Below the pieces are notes generated by a model. The model was given only the letters and a program-made list of their open reading frames with translations. It was not told where the DNA came from and did not search any database. Positions 9,038-19,894 of a DNA stretch of 46,775 bases are shown piece by piece. Source of the DNA: a virus. Position numbers and translations under genes: made by a program. Each line of letters begins with the position of its first letter. Within the stretch, counting starts at the first letter, position 1. The DNA lies in IMG/VR virus record IMGVR_UViG_3300022072_000020, positions 1-46,775 of that record. The stretch is one strand, 5' to 3'.

Positions 9038-12000
9038 ATGCCTGAAATTAAAAATACTTTCAATCAAGGTAAAATGAATAAAGACCTTGATGAAAGATTA
9101 ATTCCAAAAGGACAGTATAGAGACGCTTTAAATATCAGCGTTGCAACTTCTGAGGGATCTGACGTTGGTACTGTTCAAAATATCATGGGTAACTCTAGGG
9201 TAGACTCTTTAAGTTCAGGTGGAACTTGCGTTGGAAGTATTTCTAATGAATTAACGAATAAACTCTACACGTTTGTTAAAATGCTTGACAGAGATGTTAT
9301 TGTAGAGTATGATAAATCTGATGCACCTTACTCAGCTAGTTCATTTATAGCTGTAGACTTAGGTGGTGAAAATGCATTTCTAAAATTTACAGGTAAGCAA
9401 GTTACAGGTGTAAATATTATTGATGATTTTCTATTTTGGACAGACGGAGATTCTGAACCAAAAAAGATAAATATCGAGGAGACACGTCATAAAGAAAATC
9501 CTACTAATATAAATTTACACTCTAGATTATATATAGATGGTGAAGATAAAGGGTTTTTAACAGAAGATTACGTTACTGTTATAAAAAAGAAGCCTAGTAT
9601 AGCTCCTACGTATAAAATGAATTCCGCTATTGAAGATGTGAATTCCGCTATTTTTGAAAAAATATTTCCAAGATTTTGTTTTAGATATAAGTACAGAGAC
9701 GGGGAGTATTCCGCTATGGGTCCGTTTACAGATGTAGTATTCAATTCCGAATATGATGATGGGATTAGTTCGCTAAACTCTTATAGTACAGACGAACCGT
9801 ACAACAAGACTATGACAAACGTTATAAAGTCTATAGATCTGTATGATTTTGTACCCTCCGATATACCTAAAGATGTAGTTCAAGTAGATCTTCTTTACAA
9901 GCAAGAAAACTCTAATGTAGTTTATTCTATAGATAATATAAAGTATACAGATTCAGAATGGAGTAAAGCGGGTTCTGGTCAACTAGCTACAAACATATTA
10001 CCAGCAGGTACGCCTAGTGAGCTTGTAACGTTTGGAGAAGTGTCAGCGCATAAGGGAAAGTATAATATATCGACAGAGAGTATACACGCGGCTTTACCTG
10101 AAAACCAACTGCTTAGACCATGGGATAATGTGCCTAGATCCGCTTTAGCTCAAGAAATTGTTGGTAATAGAATAGTGTATGGCAATTACACTCAAGGTTA
10201 CAACTTCGGTAAAGACATCGATGGCAACTTCTTAAAACCAAACGTGTGGTCTGGTTTTGAACTTAGAGAGACTCAAGATTTCAGTGAAGGAGGATTAAGA
10301 TCTTTAAAGTCAAAGAGAGATTATCAAGTTGGAGTTGTATTCGGTGATAAATATGGTAGAGAAACACCTGTTTTCACTTCTAAAAAAGGTGTGAAAATTG
10401 ACTGGAGAAATCCTGAGTTAGGGTTAAACGCTAGCAACTCTAACATGTTCAAGGCATATATAGATTTAGAGCCCGCTGATTGGATTGATTACTATAAGTT
10501 TTATATAAAAGAAACTTCTGGGGAGTACTACAATCTTATCATGGATAAAGCTTATACCCCGCCTAGACACGTGGACTTTCACGATGATAACAATCACTTG
10601 TGGTTATCATTCGCCTCTTCAGATAGAAATAAAATCGTAAAAGAGGATTTTATAACAGTAAAAAAGATATTTAATAATAGTTTATCTACACAGCCTTTAT
10701 TTGATAACAAATACAAAGTTTTAGATATAAGTAATGAAGCTCCAGAGGCTATTAAGTATACGTTCTCTCCTTTAGGTAGAGTAGTAAATAATTTCGATAA
10801 ATTAGCCGGGTACGGCTATAACGATTCTGGAACTTTGGATAATGAGGGCGTGGAAGATCAATCTATATTCTTAAACCCTGACGCTAGAATAGATAAAGAG
10901 GACACGCAAGATATAGAAATAAACGCAACAGGTTGGTTAATATCAGGAGTATTTGGATCTGATCTTTCTCAAGATTTCCTGGCATCAGGCAGTAACAAAG
11001 TATTTATATCATGGGAAAAACACGGTACTCATTCTAAAAGATATAGGATTTCTAGTGTTACGAGAGCGCAAAGCGCAGTTAATACTGCCGGTATTTATCA
11101 CATAAAACTATCTAGTAAAATATCCGCTATAGACGCTAACATAGCTAAAGACCCTAATGGTGACGACTGGTTGTTACATGAAAATTTAACGTTTAAAACT
11201 GAAAGGAGAGATGAAATACCTGGTGAAGATTTTAGTGGTAAATTTTTTGTAAAAATAAAAACAGCTGTAAACTTATTAATAAACGAAGACTCTTCTTTAG
11301 AAAGTCAAAATTACGCGGTCACTTCACAACAGATGTATTGGCTATATAGTGCATATAATACATCTGATAATGATGAAACGTCAGGTCTAATTAACACTAT
11401 TGATCCTGGGGAGCCAGATGGTACTCAATATCCAACAGACATAACACCAGGGTGTGAACCTATACACTGGAGTAATTTATTTGATGTTCTTGACGAGTCT
11501 GACAAAAAGTCTTTCTTTATAGATAACTTGCCTTTCATAGCGTCTAATCCATCTGCGAGTTCTTACGCTAAAGAGTCTGGCGAAGGATGGTTTGGGGCTC
11601 AGACTTATTATCGTAAGTTAGAGTGGAAAAAGCACATAGGCCCATGGAAAGGTGTCTCATATGACGACAATAACAGTTTGCTTAATTTAGCGTTATCAAT
11701 ACACGGTAAAGAATGGCAAGGGCCTTTATTCGGTATGTCTGACGATCTTTTCAACGATGGTGATAATGTAGTTGACGGTTTTGAAAACTTAGAATTACAA
11801 GGTGGTGGAGCTAATTTAGGAGACTGGGAGAACTCTCAGACTAGTGATATGGATTACTACACTTGGCGTGTGAGTAGAAGCGCAGGCGGAAGAGGTGTTA
11901 CCCCGACTGTTTACTTAGCGCAGGGTGACGGTGCGGGACATAGAATTATAAACGGTTTAGAGGGGATCATGACTTCCACGGTTGAGCATACATCATTGTG

Positions 12001-15000
12001 GAGACGATGGAACGTCAATACTATATACCATGCAGACATTGATGTAGACAATACTTACGGTACTTCAAATAGTGATATAGGTAAACATTATATGCATCTT
12101 TCATTCTTAGGTCCTGGTGAAGATCTTATTGATTTGGGTAATGCCACTAGTATAATAAACGACTTAGGGGTAACTAGTCTCGTTGGTAAAGATAGTATAG
12201 CCAGCAAATTACAAGGTATATGGGGTGGAGGTATATTCAATTTACTTCCTACCGCGTCTCAAGGAACAGGGCAAGATACTGCTTTTCCACCTAGTCTTTC
12301 AACAACAGGTGAAAACGCTATTAGTCCAGTTATCGCAGCTTCGGAAGCTGATGGGATACGTATAATGGAGTTTGAAGGGAATTACGATGAAGTAACTGGA
12401 ATAGGTAGAGCGCTTACCCCTAGCGAACTCCAAGGGCAAGGGTATGATGATAGTTATCAGAATTTACATTTAAACCAGTGGAGACCTGAGATCAGCCCGT
12501 CTGGATTAGACACTGATATTCAGTTTTTTGTAAGTCAACTCGAGGAAGGTAACAGGTTTATATTCAAAGATGATCCTGGTAAAATTGTATATACTATACA
12601 AAAGGTTCGTACTAAACACATATACAACCATACGTCATGGAGAATGAGGTGGATATACGACGGAGATGATTATAAAAACGCTGACACCGTTGATTATCCC
12701 CTTAGCGTAGAGGAAGCGGCTAGCGCGTGGGCGAATTCCGTAGCGGTTGATGCAAACCAAACAATTACAGGTGAAGATACTACCGCAACCCAAAATCTTA
12801 TTGAAGCGTTAGAAAACTTTGGGGCAAGACATAATAGGAGAACGTGTTACATAATTGAGCTTGATAAAAACCCTACAGAACAAGGTTACAATCCTGGCGC
12901 TCCGACATTCTCGGTTGATGATGATACTTTTACAAACATTGAATTCTTACACCCAGAGACAAATGTTGAAAACGTTCTTACCACTTTACAGAGTTACCCT
13001 GCTATTTGGGAGACAGAGCCTCAACAACTAACCGATTTAAACATATATTACGAAGCTAGTAGCAATATACCAGTTAGATTAACAAGTGAAAACGCAGAGA
13101 TTTTTGCACCTGTAGGATGCAGAGTGGTTTTAGTAGACGATTTAGGGTTAGAGGTCCCAACTTTAGATGAAGGTAGGATTCCTGGAGAAGCAGGTATATT
13201 TGATTACAACGCCAATAGGCGTATTACAAACTGGATCATTGATGCCGGTGATTTTAATAGCAATCAGTATAACTCATCCGCTGCAAATACAATTTTTAGT
13301 GGTGATGAGTTTGCTGCATTTGAATTAAATTATAACTTTCCACACGATGGTGCCGAAGAAGAAAACAGCACAACAGCAGCAGCTTTAGCTGATGAAGTAG
13401 GCGACCCAGTCGCTGTTAAGTTTATACGAGAAAACGGTAGTTATACTACAGCTAAAATAAAATGGTTTAAGCAATTCTCTGAGCCTGGGGTATTCGATAA
13501 AAGAATTTGGCTTATAAATAAAGATCTAGATCTTTCTCTTGACACGGGATTAAGTTGGTACAATTGTTTTTCTTTTGGAGACGGTATAGAATCTAATAGA
13601 ATTAGAGACACTTTTAACGAGATGCAGATCACAAATGGTGCTCGAGCGTCTTCAACATTAGAAGAGCCATATGCAGAAGAGCACCGCAAACATGGGTTAA
13701 TTTATTCTGGTATATATAATTCTAACAGTGGTATAAACAACCTTAATCAGTTTATCCAAGCAGAAAAGATAACCAAAGATTTAAACCCTACATACGGAAG
13801 TATTCAAAAGCTATTCACAAGAAGCACTGATTTAGTTGCTATGTGCGAAGATAGGGTTTTAAAGATATTAGCAAATAAAGACGCTGTCTTTAACGCGGAT
13901 GGAAACCCTCAACTTGTAGCCACTGAAAACGTCCTTGGACAAGCTGTGCCTTTTGTAGGGGATTATGGTATATCTAAGAACCCTGAGTCTTTTGCTTCTG
14001 AATCATATAGAGCTTATTTTACAGATAAACAAAGAGGTTCAGTCCTTAGACTTTCTATGGACGGATTAACACCTATCTCAGACGCAGGTATGCGTGATTG
14101 GTTTAGAGATAATTTAAGTGAATACAATATAGCGCTTGGTAGTTATGATGACTATAGCAAGCATTATAATCTTACGCTAGACAACTATCCCGTAGATACT
14201 TCGAATTTACTAACTAGCTCTAATGTTGATCAAGGCACAGAGTTAGTAACATATCAAAACGATGTTAATCATTTTCAAGACAGCTTCCCTTTAACAGGCG
14301 TGGATTTAATTCCATCTCCTCATAATATCAATGAAACTTGGCAGAGCCACTACAATCACTGGGGTATCCCGGATATACCGGTTAACCATTCGTTTATCCC
14401 GTTAAAAAACATGTCGTTAAACTCATCGACAGCTATTACTCATCATCCAGCTATACCCAAAGGGCATTTTGTTGAGGCTGTAGAGGGTCAAGATTTTGTG
14501 GGTGAAGCGTTTGGTGAATTTCTGCAAGCGCCTATCATAGATACACCATATGATTCTTTTAACGCTCCGTATTCTGCTAGGTTTAATCTTAACGCTCAAG
14601 AAGTGGTTGCAGACATAGGCGCTTTTAGTTTGGGAAATAATATATTTATAGAGAATCACGGTAGTGGAACTCCTCTTATGTACGCTAGTAGATTTTTTAC
14701 TAGCGCGGATGGAGTTGAAACCACTTACGATGGGCCTCCGGACGCACCAGCGTCTAATACGTTACCCGCATTTGTAGGTTCTATATGGAGACTAGAAAAT
14801 CAAGACAACGACGAACCGGGTGGAATTGTTTTTTCACCAGAAGGTAGTAGTTTTCTGAGTGGGGCTGGTGTAGGAACAGCTATCGATGGTGGATTAAAGT
14901 ATTCTGTAAATATACTAGATAGCTACGTTGACTCACCTATTACTGATTTAACGCACCAGGTGTCTGACGACATTATAGCAAGTTTTCCCGAAGCGACATC

Positions 15001-18000
15001 TAAAACTATATTTAACGGAGAGGAAATAGCTATATATTTCACAACCGGCGTTTTTAATATAACTGACCCGTTTTTTCAGCTAGCTGATGGGTTTAACATG
15101 TTAATAGAGCTATTTGATGGTGAAGAGCCAGTTGACCCAGAGATAATAGCGCCTTTAGGGGACACGCAGTTTGGAAATGCTAACTATATACTTAATAACT
15201 TAACAGATAGCCCTTATGAAGCTCATCACATGCTATTTACGGATTGGACTGGTTACAGCAACGGTAATCCAGACATAGCTTTTGCAGGTGATTACGTTAT
15301 GGGGTGGCAGAGTAATAACGAAGTGCTTTTTCCAGCAATTTGGGCTTTCGTGCCTGGTGTTTATGAAGCAAACGATGAAAACCCTGTACATGGTTCACCT
15401 ACGATGAACTCTGCCGCTTGGAAGTTTTCAGATGGCACTACTCAGGATAGCGTTTTAATAGAAAACCTAGTCGTTAAATTGAGTCTTGTAACTAAACCTA
15501 GCGCCGTTTCGACAAAGTACAGTATATATGTAAACGAGTTTAAACTAGTAAAACCGCATAGCCTTATAAACCCCACGGGTATAGAGGGTCAAGATTTTAT
15601 ACAAGAAGTGAATCCTATCCCATATCGTGATATTCCCGCTTGGGCAGAGGTTAAACATGGGGACGGTAGTGGAGGTATTTTAGGTTGGACCGGTGACGTT
15701 GAAAATAACGGCACTAATCTAATCGATTTTGTTTGGACTAATCAAATTATATATGGAAGACAAAATCTAGGCCAATCGAACACAGAATACGAAGCAGGTG
15801 GGTTAGGTGAATTTGGTGCTCAACATACATATTACTCCCCTACGATTAATGAAGAAACTGGTGAGTATAATGCTGTAAACGAACCGCTACAAGACGGAGG
15901 CGCAATAACTAATTTTGGTGATCACATCGATTTAAGCGATCAACCAGTACCACCTATACCGGGAGAGCAACCCGATCCGTTTGTTAGCATACATGAGGTC
16001 TCTGGTGACAACACGGGAGGTGCAACAGACTCTGCGACACGGATAGAAGTTGATGCAGATAGTACAGCTATCATCTCTCAAGATATTTCCGATAATCCTC
16101 TTGAAAACGGTAATTGGTACTTATTAGATATATCGTATCAACCAGTAGTTGACGATATAGACGCTAATTCTGATGTTAGTTTATTAAATTGTATACCTAC
16201 TGGTTTAATACCCGAGTCTCCTATAGATCAGGATAGTGGTGATCCATCATATCCTTATGGGTATTTTGGAGAAATAAAACCTAATGGTAATTTAAGATTA
16301 CTATCAACAACAAGAACCGAATACGATACCACCGCAGTAGTGAGTAACGTTATTAGATGCATATTCCAATATCCATTTGGATTCCCACCCCTCGAAGAAA
16401 TTAAAATTGCGATAACTAAGCACGATTATGCTAAAGCTATAGACAGTATACGGTTAATAAATATAACAAATCTTACCACTGGCGGAAAAGCAGACAGTTG
16501 GATTACTCCACCAAGTAATTACTTAGGAAGTTCAGATGTTCAAATACCTCCAATCACTTATAATTTATTTGATCAACCAGAGGTATACTTTAAAAATGGA
16601 GCTATTGAGTGGAACACAACGCAAGGCCCTGGTCACGAAAAGTTTATATACCAGAATATTTCACCTAACTTCCCAATGGATAACCCAAACCCAACCCAGC
16701 CATATGAGTTTTCATTTACTATAATCCCAGTTTCAAGTCTTGATATTCAAGGGTCTTTAGCAGGTTATGTTACAGGTAATACGGAGGACGTTGAAGTTGA
16801 TGGTGTTACATCTATCTTGACGCATGGGTTTGGTTTTAATAATTTAACGCAACCTGGAGATTATGTAATCAAAGGTAACATGCTCTCTTATTCTGGAAAT
16901 CCCATATCTGTATTTCTTAATGGTGAAGAAGTAAGCGCCGCAGATGTATTGGCTGGTGATATAAATGGTTTTATTTACAGCGCGTCCACGTTCGCTGAAG
17001 ATGAAAGCTCACCTCTTGGAAATCCTAGAAAAGTGTTTTTTGAACCTGAAGAAAATGGTTTTACGGGCGCCATTAAAGATATTGCTTTACGTGACACAAC
17101 AAACTACTTTACAGGAGGTACAGTGGATTCTTGGAATATAGTGTTTAGTACATCTTTCCAAAATCTCTTGTTCTGGGAAGAAGATCCCGCTGGTGGTGGC
17201 CGTATACGTTTCGAGGGACTCAGAGCTGTATGGGGTAATATCAACCAAAATATAGGTCACATACACACAAATCAAGAGGTTAGACTTTCTTTTGACTGCG
17301 CTCTTGATAACGGTTTTATAGCTGGATATTATTATAATGAAGACGGTAAGGGTTTTGTATTCCAAACCGATATAGAAGCTAACGTATCTTTTGAGCAAGA
17401 CTTCTTTATAGGTACTTCTACTAACGACGATCCAGATAACCTAATAAATACGGTGGTTATAACTTCAGGTTCAAATGATAAAGCTCTTGAGTTGAGAGGT
17501 ACTTTAGATAATATAACTCTAAATAAGATTTTTAGATTAGAAAATTCTACAACAGTTAGTTTTAATGAAGACGTAAGAGGTTGGGAAAGTTTTAAATCTT
17601 TCGTACCAGAAAGTGGTGTTAGTTTATCAAATCAATACTTCACTGTTAAAAACGGTGAACTGTGGCAACATTACACTAACGAAACTAGAGGTTCGTTTTA
17701 CGGAGAGCAATATGAAGCGTCTGTTACGGCTATATTGAATGAAACCCCTTCATCTATAAAGAGTTTTAACACTATAAATTACGAGGGTTCACAAGCTATG
17801 GTTAAAGCTTTCGCTAAAGCTGAAAATTCAACAGCTACGACGCTATCTACCTATAACGCTTTTACCAACGACCGCTTAGGCTGGGAGATGGAGTCTTTTG
17901 AAACAGATCTTCAAAAAGGTTTTATAAGTGAATTTATAGAGAAAGAAGGTAAATGGTTTAATTATATAAAAGGATCAAGGCTTTCCACTGAAAATATTGA

Positions 18001-18052
18001 TACAGCTAATTTCAATTTTCAAGGTTTAGGTATAGTTTCATCAACGCATTAA
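9038..18052 (+). CDS. Giant tail nozzle/stabilisation-type virion protein
   Basis: At 3004 aa this is the longest gene in the window, about 19 percent of it. Residues 1 to 35 (KNTFNQGKMNKDLDERLIP, then GQYRDALNISV) resemble the first strand of the beta-propeller in P22 gp10 / T7 gp12-type nozzle proteins, and about the first 650 residues plus residues about 1480 to 1720 look like this structural core. The rest is beta-rich with many aromatic and acidic residues. Two segments with the pattern TGGxxDSW at about residues 2480 and 2690 and two EGQDF segments at about 1816 and 2183 point to duplicated, possibly carbohydrate-binding modules. No enzyme motif was recognised. The protein probably closes the tail and carries receptor-facing domains. 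The reading frame is intact throughout. Confidence 0.62.
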   Translation: MPEIKNTFNQGKMNKDLDERLIPKGQYRDALNISVATSEGSDVGTVQNIMGNSRVDSLSSGGTCVGSISNELTNKLYTFVKMLDRDVIVEYDKSDAPYSASSFIAVDLGGENAFLKFTGKQVTGVNIIDDFLFWTDGDSEPKKINIEETRHKENPTNINLHSRLYIDGEDKGFLTEDYVTVIKKKPSIAPTYKMNSAIEDVNSAIFEKIFPRFCFRYKYRDGEYSAMGPFTDVVFNSEYDDGISSLNSYSTDEPYNKTMTNVIKSIDLYDFVPSDIPKDVVQVDLLYKQENSNVVYSIDNIKYTDSEWSKAGSGQLATNILPAGTPSELVTFGEVSAHKGKYNISTESIHAALPENQLLRPWDNVPRSALAQEIVGNRIVYGNYTQGYNFGKDIDGNFLKPNVWSGFELRETQDFSEGGLRSLKSKRDYQVGVVFGDKYGRETPVFTSKKGVKIDWRNPELGLNASNSNMFKAYIDLEPADWIDYYKFYIKETSGEYYNLIMDKAYTPPRHVDFHDDNNHLWLSFASSDRNKIVKEDFITVKKIFNNSLSTQPLFDNKYKVLDISNEAPEAIKYTFSPLGRVVNNFDKLAGYGYNDSGTLDNEGVEDQSIFLNPDARIDKEDTQDIEINATGWLISGVFGSDLSQDFLASGSNKVFISWEKHGTHSKRYRISSVTRAQSAVNTAGIYHIKLSSKISAIDANIAKDPNGDDWLLHENLTFKTERRDEIPGEDFSGKFFVKIKTAVNLLINEDSSLESQNYAVTSQQMYWLYSAYNTSDNDETSGLINTIDPGEPDGTQYPTDITPGCEPIHWSNLFDVLDESDKKSFFIDNLPFIASNPSASSYAKESGEGWFGAQTYYRKLEWKKHIGPWKGVSYDDNNSLLNLALSIHGKEWQGPLFGMSDDLFNDGDNVVDGFENLELQGGGANLGDWENSQTSDMDYYTWRVSRSAGGRGVTPTVYLAQGDGAGHRIINGLEGIMTSTVEHTSLWRRWNVNTIYHADIDVDNTYGTSNSDIGKHYMHLSFLGPGEDLIDLGNATSIINDLGVTSLVGKDSIASKLQGIWGGGIFNLLPTASQGTGQDTAFPPSLSTTGENAISPVIAASEADGIRIMEFEGNYDEVTGIGRALTPSELQGQGYDDSYQNLHLNQWRPEISPSGLDTDIQFFVSQLEEGNRFIFKDDPGKIVYTIQKVRTKHIYNHTSWRMRWIYDGDDYKNADTVDYPLSVEEAASAWANSVAVDANQTITGEDTTATQNLIEALENFGARHNRRTCYIIELDKNPTEQGYNPGAPTFSVDDDTFTNIEFLHPETNVENVLTTLQSYPAIWETEPQQLTDLNIYYEASSNIPVRLTSENAEIFAPVGCRVVLVDDLGLEVPTLDEGRIPGEAGIFDYNANRRITNWIIDAGDFNSNQYNSSAANTIFSGDEFAAFELNYNFPHDGAEEENSTTAAALADEVGDPVAVKFIRENGSYTTAKIKWFKQFSEPGVFDKRIWLINKDLDLSLDTGLSWYNCFSFGDGIESNRIRDTFNEMQITNGARASSTLEEPYAEEHRKHGLIYSGIYNSNSGINNLNQFIQAEKITKDLNPTYGSIQKLFTRSTDLVAMCEDRVLKILANKDAVFNADGNPQLVATENVLGQAVPFVGDYGISKNPESFASESYRAYFTDKQRGSVLRLSMDGLTPISDAGMRDWFRDNLSEYNIALGSYDDYSKHYNLTLDNYPVDTSNLLTSSNVDQGTELVTYQNDVNHFQDSFPLTGVDLIPSPHNINETWQSHYNHWGIPDIPVNHSFIPLKNMSLNSSTAITHHPAIPKGHFVEAVEGQDFVGEAFGEFLQAPIIDTPYDSFNAPYSARFNLNAQEVVADIGAFSLGNNIFIENHGSGTPLMYASRFFTSADGVETTYDGPPDAPASNTLPAFVGSIWRLENQDNDEPGGIVFSPEGSSFLSGAGVGTAIDGGLKYSVNILDSYVDSPITDLTHQVSDDIIASFPEATSKTIFNGEEIAIYFTTGVFNITDPFFQLADGFNMLIELFDGEEPVDPEIIAPLGDTQFGNANYILNNLTDSPYEAHHMLFTDWTGYSNGNPDIAFAGDYVMGWQSNNEVLFPAIWAFVPGVYEANDENPVHGSPTMNSAAWKFSDGTTQDSVLIENLVVKLSLVTKPSAVSTKYSIYVNEFKLVKPHSLINPTGIEGQDFIQEVNPIPYRDIPAWAEVKHGDGSGGILGWTGDVENNGTNLIDFVWTNQIIYGRQNLGQSNTEYEAGGLGEFGAQHTYYSPTINEETGEYNAVNEPLQDGGAITNFGDHIDLSDQPVPPIPGEQPDPFVSIHEVSGDNTGGATDSATRIEVDADSTAIISQDISDNPLENGNWYLLDISYQPVVDDIDANSDVSLLNCIPTGLIPESPIDQDSGDPSYPYGYFGEIKPNGNLRLLSTTRTEYDTTAVVSNVIRCIFQYPFGFPPLEEIKIAITKHDYAKAIDSIRLINITNLTTGGKADSWITPPSNYLGSSDVQIPPITYNLFDQPEVYFKNGAIEWNTTQGPGHEKFIYQNISPNFPMDNPNPTQPYEFSFTIIPVSSLDIQGSLAGYVTGNTEDVEVDGVTSILTHGFGFNNLTQPGDYVIKGNMLSYSGNPISVFLNGEEVSAADVLAGDINGFIYSASTFAEDESSPLGNPRKVFFEPEENGFTGAIKDIALRDTTNYFTGGTVDSWNIVFSTSFQNLLFWEEDPAGGGRIRFEGLRAVWGNINQNIGHIHTNQEVRLSFDCALDNGFIAGYYYNEDGKGFVFQTDIEANVSFEQDFFIGTSTNDDPDNLINTVVITSGSNDKALELRGTLDNITLNKIFRLENSTTVSFNEDVRGWESFKSFVPESGVSLSNQYFTVKNGELWQHYTNETRGSFYGEQYEASVTAILNETPSSIKSFNTINYEGSQAMVKAFAKAENSTATTLSTYNAFTNDRLGWEMESFETDLQKGFISEFIEKEGKWFNYIKGSRLSTENIDTANFNFQGLGIVSSTH

Positions 18053-18062
18053 GTGCAGAATC

Positions 18063-19484
18063 ATGAGTTATCATAATACAAACACAAGTGGCTCTACGCA
18101 ATCAACGCAACGGTCTACTAGGCAATCGCAACAGAATATACTAACGTATATCGATAATGAACCTTTGTTTAAAACTATACAGCAAGCGCTAGACTACGGT
18201 CAAAGCGTGGGTTTACAAGGTTACCATACGCATACTTTTAGGGGCGATGTTGGTTATATGGCTGGCATTAATCATTCGCGAGCTGATTCAAGCGTTACTC
18301 AAAAAGAAGTATTAAAAAAAATACAATCACTATTTATACCCTTAAACACACTACCTTATCTAGCTTCTACGCGAAGCTTCGCGATTAAAGGTGACGAGGG
18401 AGCTAGTTTTATTTTACAAGTTGTAACATCTAATAACTTATTTTACAATTTTAAAACCAAAACTTTTGCAGCTGGTTTTAGTTCTAAAAACGCTTTAAAA
18501 GCCAAGGTAAGTGGTGGTGAGTATAACGGGGTTATAAATTTCCCGACTAATGGAGACGGCCTTACGTACACTATGATACTTATGGCTGATCCTTCAACTG
18601 ACACTGTGTTAAACAAAAACGTTATACATAGAAATATATCTCAAGTTGCGAATGTTACCGTTACATTTTCCGGTCTTACCGCCAACGGTAGCAGCTATGC
18701 TGCCACAGGTGAGGACGCGGTATACACTGCCTCTCCAGCGCTTTCGCATTCAACCAATGTTGATATTGATACTTTTGTTACAAATTCAAAAAATGATACA
18801 AACGGTTTTGGTTTAAGGTTAATAAGGCAACCAAGAGACACCGACTGGGTGTTTCAAAAAACGCAGACTGTAGATGGAGCTATAAGTGGTTCTACCACCG
18901 TAGTGCTTGATGATGTATCAGATTTAGCTGTTGGGACTATTCTAAAGGGTGTTAGCGCTGGTAGCCTTTCTGGCTCGCCGAAAATACAAAGCATAAACAC
19001 TAATACTAAAACGTTAACTTTATCTTCTGCACAAACTTTCGCAGACGGTATAACTTTGACTTTTCACGCTATAGGGTTTAAAGCTATTAAAAAAGCTATT
19101 GGGTTAAGTATGAGTTTCATATCTTCCAGCGCTACGGCTGATGCTTTAACTAAAACAGTTAGAGTAACGTCATCAAGTAGTACTAATGTTGATTTATTAG
19201 GTACATACGGGATTGCTGGTGGAAATAATTTAACTATACTAGGTGAAGGCGTTGATAACGCTACGGCTACTACCGTAGCATCTATAAGCAGTCCATCTGC
19301 AACGGCTGGCACTATGGTGGTATCTAGAGCGCAAACTTTAAAAGCTGGAACAAAACTATATCTTTCAGGTAGCACACAAAAGGTGAGAACTAGTAATCGC
19401 TTTAAAATAAATAAATACCCAAGTTCTAATAGAACGATACACTTTTTGTTAGATAACTTTATAACGGTAGGCACACAGACATGA
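18063..19484 (+). CDS. Virion protein with repeated beta segments, probable tail/fibre component
   Basis: The 473-aa product starts with a serine-, threonine- and glutamine-rich disordered tail, then residues 25 to 75 contain an ALDYGQSVGLQGYHTHTFRG block followed by GYMAGINH. I recall such a YHTH segment from many marine phage virion proteins. The remaining 370 residues are rich in T, S, V and A and read as successive beta strands of the kind found in fibres or baseplate-associated proteins. No signal peptide or catalytic motif is visible. It follows the giant nozzle gene by 10 bases and its stop overlaps the next start (ATGA). A role in the adsorption apparatus is inferred from position and composition. 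Confidence 0.5.
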   Translation: MSYHNTNTSGSTQSTQRSTRQSQQNILTYIDNEPLFKTIQQALDYGQSVGLQGYHTHTFRGDVGYMAGINHSRADSSVTQKEVLKKIQSLFIPLNTLPYLASTRSFAIKGDEGASFILQVVTSNNLFYNFKTKTFAAGFSSKNALKAKVSGGEYNGVINFPTNGDGLTYTMILMADPSTDTVLNKNVIHRNISQVANVTVTFSGLTANGSSYAATGEDAVYTASPALSHSTNVDIDTFVTNSKNDTNGFGLRLIRQPRDTDWVFQKTQTVDGAISGSTTVVLDDVSDLAVGTILKGVSAGSLSGSPKIQSINTNTKTLTLSSAQTFADGITLTFHAIGFKAIKKAIGLSMSFISSSATADALTKTVRVTSSSSTNVDLLGTYGIAGGNNLTILGEGVDNATATTVASISSPSATAGTMVVSRAQTLKAGTKLYLSGSTQKVRTSNRFKINKYPSSNRTIHFLLDNFITVGTQT

Positions 19485-19819
19485 TAATACAATTAACTAG
19501 TAAAATAGATAACGCATCTTTGCAGGTAGGGGACTTTGCGTACTATATCTCATCTACTTCGCTAACTGATTTCGATGGACAAGCTGTTGGTAGTGAGCCA
19601 TTGCTTATAGGCAAGATAACGGACATGAGTAATAAAACTATAACTGTAGATGCTACTAAGTATATACCAATTGGATCGTACATAATGTTTGCGAAAGATA
19701 ATAGAGCTAATAGTGGTAGTTTAAAAGGGTATTACGCAAGCGTTAAAATGAAAAATACTGACTCTAAGCAGGCTGAATTATTTGCTATAAGTTCTGAGGT
19801 AACTGAAAGTAGTAAATAA
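19481..19819 (+). CDS. Small beta-rich virion-region protein
   Basis: The 112-aa protein is predicted to be mostly beta strand (ASLQVGDFAYYIS, EPLLIGKITDM, KTITVDATKYIPIGSYIMFA) with a short lysine-containing C terminus. It looks like a compact beta barrel. It overlaps the preceding virion gene by four bases, so the two are likely translationally coupled and may form a complex. I do not recognise a family. It is followed by about 75 bp without a gene, which holds only a weak 7-bp inverted repeat (ACACTAA at 19820-19826 and TTAGTGT at 19841-19847). Confidence 0.5.
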   Translation: MIIQLTSKIDNASLQVGDFAYYISSTSLTDFDGQAVGSEPLLIGKITDMSNKTITVDATKYIPIGSYIMFAKDNRANSGSLKGYYASVKMKNTDSKQAELFAISSEVTESSK

Positions 19820-19894
19820 ACACTAAAAAATGTAACTATATTAGTGTAATTGAATTAAAGATATTATGAAAAGTATATTAAAAATAAATAGATT

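Noticed and set aside
17087-17398. Antisense frame of 103 aa within the nozzle gene
   Set aside because: No start context, no known motif, and fully inside a well-supported coding frame.
19820-19847. Possible terminator (7-bp inverted repeat ACACTAA / TTAGTGT) in the gap before the internal virion genes
   Set aside because: Short A/T-rich stem, a 14-base loop and no T run; too weak to call.
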